Source: Christiangramia fulva
Lineage (GTDB): Bacteria; Bacteroidota; Bacteroidia; Flavobacteriales; Flavobacteriaceae
DNA: 64,000 nucleotides
Assembly: GCF_003024155.1 (NCBI RefSeq)
Contig: NZ_CP028136.1
Location: 3,038,001 to 3,102,000, forward strand
Direction of reading: 5' to 3'
Positions 62,552-64,000 of this stretch are shown in pieces. Position numbers and translations under genes: made by a program. Every line of letters begins with the position of its first letter. The first letter of the stretch is position 1. The notes under the pieces are model-generated. The model made no database searches. It saw only the letters and a list, made by a program, of their open reading frames with translations, and was not told the DNA's origin.

Positions 62552-63516
62552 TTAATTATCCAGTTAAATTCCGACCCATTTTACAAGACAAGATCTGGGG
62601 TGGCAATAAACTTAAGGAAATATTAAACAAAGATACCAACCGGAATAGAATAGGAGAGAGCTGGGAAATTTCCGGCGTTGAAGGAAATGTTTCGGTTGTA
62701 GATAATGGCTGTCAAAAAGGGCGTACTTTAAAAGAAATTATCCATAGCCACAAAGCTGATCTGGTTGGAAAAAAAATATATGATCAATTTGGTGATGATT
62801 TTCCATTGCTTATCAAATTTATCGATGCGCAAACCGATCTTTCCGTACAGCTTCATCCCAATGATGAACTGGCAAAACAGCGCCACAATTCTTTTGGAAA
62901 AACCGAAATGTGGTATGTTTTACAAGCCGATGAAGGTGCGAAATTAAATATTGGTTTCAATAAAACTCTTGATAAAAGGGAATATCTGGAATATCTGGAA
63001 AAAGGAAAAATAACCGAGCTGCTGCATTTTGAAGAGGTTGAAAAAGGAGATGCCGTTTTTATAAATACCGGAAAAGTTCACGCGATAGGAGGAGGAATAT
63101 TGCTGGCCGAAATTCAGCAAACCTCTGATGTTACGTACCGGATCTTTGACTGGAACAGGAAAGATGATGAAGGAAACAGCCGTGAATTACACACTGCACT
63201 GGCACTGGATGCTATAGATTTCGAACAAAAAGACGATTACAAATTGACGTATGATAAAAAAATCAATTCGTCTTCTCAAATTGCTTCCTGTGAATATTTC
63301 ACAACTAATTTTCTTCCGGTAAAAGGGAAATTAAAGAAAGATTATTCTTCACTTGATTCTTTCGTAATCTATATGTGCGTGGAAGGTGAAGCTAAGATCC
63401 GTTTGGAAGGAAATTCTGAAAATATTAAAAAAGGAGAAAGTATTCTGATACCTGCTTCCTGCAAAGAGGTTTTGCTGGAAGCAGATAATGCAGAGTTACT
63501 TGAGGTTTATATCTGA
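62548..63516 (+). CDS. manA: mannose-6-phosphate isomerase, class I (ManA)
   Basis: A 322-aa cupin metalloenzyme interconverting fructose-6-phosphate and mannose-6-phosphate. Zinc ligands and signatures are FIDAQTDLSVQLHPNDE near residue 92, FGKTEMWYVLQA near 115, and INTGKVHAIGGGILLAEIQQ near 172, followed by YRIFDWNRKD near 205. The short C-terminal cupin part (about 240-322) matches the Bacteroidota/Firmicutes type. It is coupled to the ArnT-like gene and may supply mannose precursors for the same envelope glycan. Confidence 0.93.
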   Translation: MINYPVKFRPILQDKIWGGNKLKEILNKDTNRNRIGESWEISGVEGNVSVVDNGCQKGRTLKEIIHSHKADLVGKKIYDQFGDDFPLLIKFIDAQTDLSVQLHPNDELAKQRHNSFGKTEMWYVLQADEGAKLNIGFNKTLDKREYLEYLEKGKITELLHFEEVEKGDAVFINTGKVHAIGGGILLAEIQQTSDVTYRIFDWNRKDDEGNSRELHTALALDAIDFEQKDDYKLTYDKKINSSSQIASCEYFTTNFLPVKGKLKKDYSSLDSFVIYMCVEGEAKIRLEGNSENIKKGESILIPASCKEVLLEADNAELLEVYI

Positions 63517-63519
63517 AGC

Positions 63520-64000
63520 TTATTTTTCAAGGATCGAATCGATCTCTTTTAATTCATCTTTAGAAAATTCAATATTTCCTATAGCCTTAATATTGTCTTC
63601 TAATTGTGAAACACGGCTAACACCTATCAATACAGAGGTCACACGCTGGTCTTTTAAAAGCCAGGCCACGGCCATTTGCGCGAGGCTTTGATCGCGCTTT
63701 TTGGCAATTTCATTAAGCTGCTGCATTTGCTTTACCACCTTATCGGTTATCTGAGATTTATCGAGATAACTTCCTTCAGTAGCTGCCCTGGAATCATCCG
63801 GAATGCCATTCAGGTATTTGTTGGTCAATATTCCCTGTTCCAAAGGTGAAAATACAATGCTGCCAATACCAAGATCATCAAGGGTTCCCAGGAGTTTGTC
63901 TTCCACCCAGCGGTCTATCATGTTATACCGCGGCTGATGAATAAGAAAAGGAGTGCGTTGTTCTTTAAGTATCTTTGCGGCCTTTTTCGTGTCTTCAGCG
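63520..64000 (-). CDS. aldo/keto reductase, YghZ/L-glyceraldehyde-3-phosphate reductase-like (3' part)
   Basis: The open frame runs off the window edge; only the last about 160 residues are seen. They start A-E-D-T-K-K-A-A-K-I-L-K-E-Q-R and contain TPFLIHQPRYNMIDRWVEDK, SIVFSPLEQGILTNKYLNG and a C-terminal NADPH-binding part, VTSVLIGVSRVSQLEDN. This matches the YghZ-type NADPH-dependent aldo/keto reductases, which detoxify methylglyoxal and reduce L-glyceraldehyde-3-phosphate. Its stop is 3 nt from the stop of manA (convergent). The internal Met at 63921 is not the true start. Confidence 0.88.
   Translation of the reverse strand, partial: AEDTKKAAKILKEQRTPFLIHQPRYNMIDRWVEDKLLGTLDDLGIGSIVFSPLEQGILTNKYLNGIPDDSRAATEGSYLDKSQITDKVVKQMQQLNEIAKKRDQSLAQMAVAWLLKDQRVTSVLIGVSRVSQLEDNIKAIGNIEFSKDELKEIDSILEK

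Noticed and set aside
63520..63921. Complete 133-aa aldo/keto reductase-like protein starting at 63921
   Set aside because: The frame stays open and homologous to the window edge; the Met is internal and the gene is simply cut by the window.

Overview
The window reads as a chromosome segment of a marine-type Flavobacteriaceae (Bacteroidota), close in style to Gramella/Christiangramia, Salegentibacter or Zunongwangia. The reasons are the SusC/SusD pair, Bacteroidota-type -7 boxes (TAnnTTTG), few Shine-Dalgarno sites, the his gene order GDCBHAF(IE), a split transketolase and many Bacteroidota domain families (pirin, baeRF, DUF4242, QEGLA/DUF1704). The genus is inference; no rRNA is present.

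Region 1 (1-7.8 kb) is a complete histidine operon, hisG-D-C-B-H-A-F-IE. It is preceded by a 20-codon leader peptide with four consecutive His codons and a perfect terminator hairpin, a classical attenuator. Between hisH and hisA sits a four-helix-bundle gene of the 23S-rRNA-intervening-sequence (S23/Avd-like) family. It is broken by one in-frame TAA and flanked by inverted TTAGAAGT-type repeats, one of which encodes the last residues of HisH.

Region 2 (7.8-25 kb) holds housekeeping and poorly characterised genes: pirin with an NYN/LOTUS protein, a baeRF protein, a CDF transporter, DUF1853, GyrI-like, a DPP4-type peptidase, DUF3616, DUF4242, a divergent TruA, CorA, a lactonase and a small lipoprotein. 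It ends with a three-gene minus-strand operon (DUF1704/QEGLA metallopeptidase, ATP-grasp ligase, AstE/AspA-type deacylase).

Region 3 (24.5-50.8 kb) is an arabinan/arabinose locus. A Nudix-type AraR-like regulator is divergent from susCD-GH51-GH43-GH127-GH43-GH43-GH51, followed by araB-araD-araA-galM-Na+/sugar symporter-transaldolase-split transketolase and a convergent GH97 gene. Outer-membrane import, periplasmic debranching, inner-membrane uptake, conversion to xylulose-5-phosphate and entry into the pentose phosphate pathway are all encoded. I found a shared 21-bp inverted repeat (AAGTGT-N7-ACACTT core) at exactly the three places where transcription of this locus should start: upstream of susC, araB and the GH97 gene. 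This is a candidate AraR operator and brings the GH97 enzyme into the regulon.

Region 4 (50.8-55.4 kb) holds glutamine-dependent NAD synthetase and an MlaE-MlaF-MlaD lipid transport operon.

Region 5 (55.4-58.9 kb) is AT-rich accessory DNA next to a tRNA-Arg(TCT). A 17-bp copy (16 matches) of the tRNA 3' end lies 2.1 kb away. Between the two copies is a single gene with an ApeA-like HEPN architecture (RNAIVH motif), so this looks like a minimal tRNA-anchored island carrying a candidate anti-phage gene. On the other side of the tRNA is a tRNA-Arg fragment split by a perfect 20-bp palindrome.

Region 6 (59-64 kb) is a cell-envelope glycosylation operon (a 55-aa small ORF, GT2, LAB_N membrane protein, ArnT-like GT39/PMT), then manA and the 3' part of an aldo/keto reductase that runs off the window.
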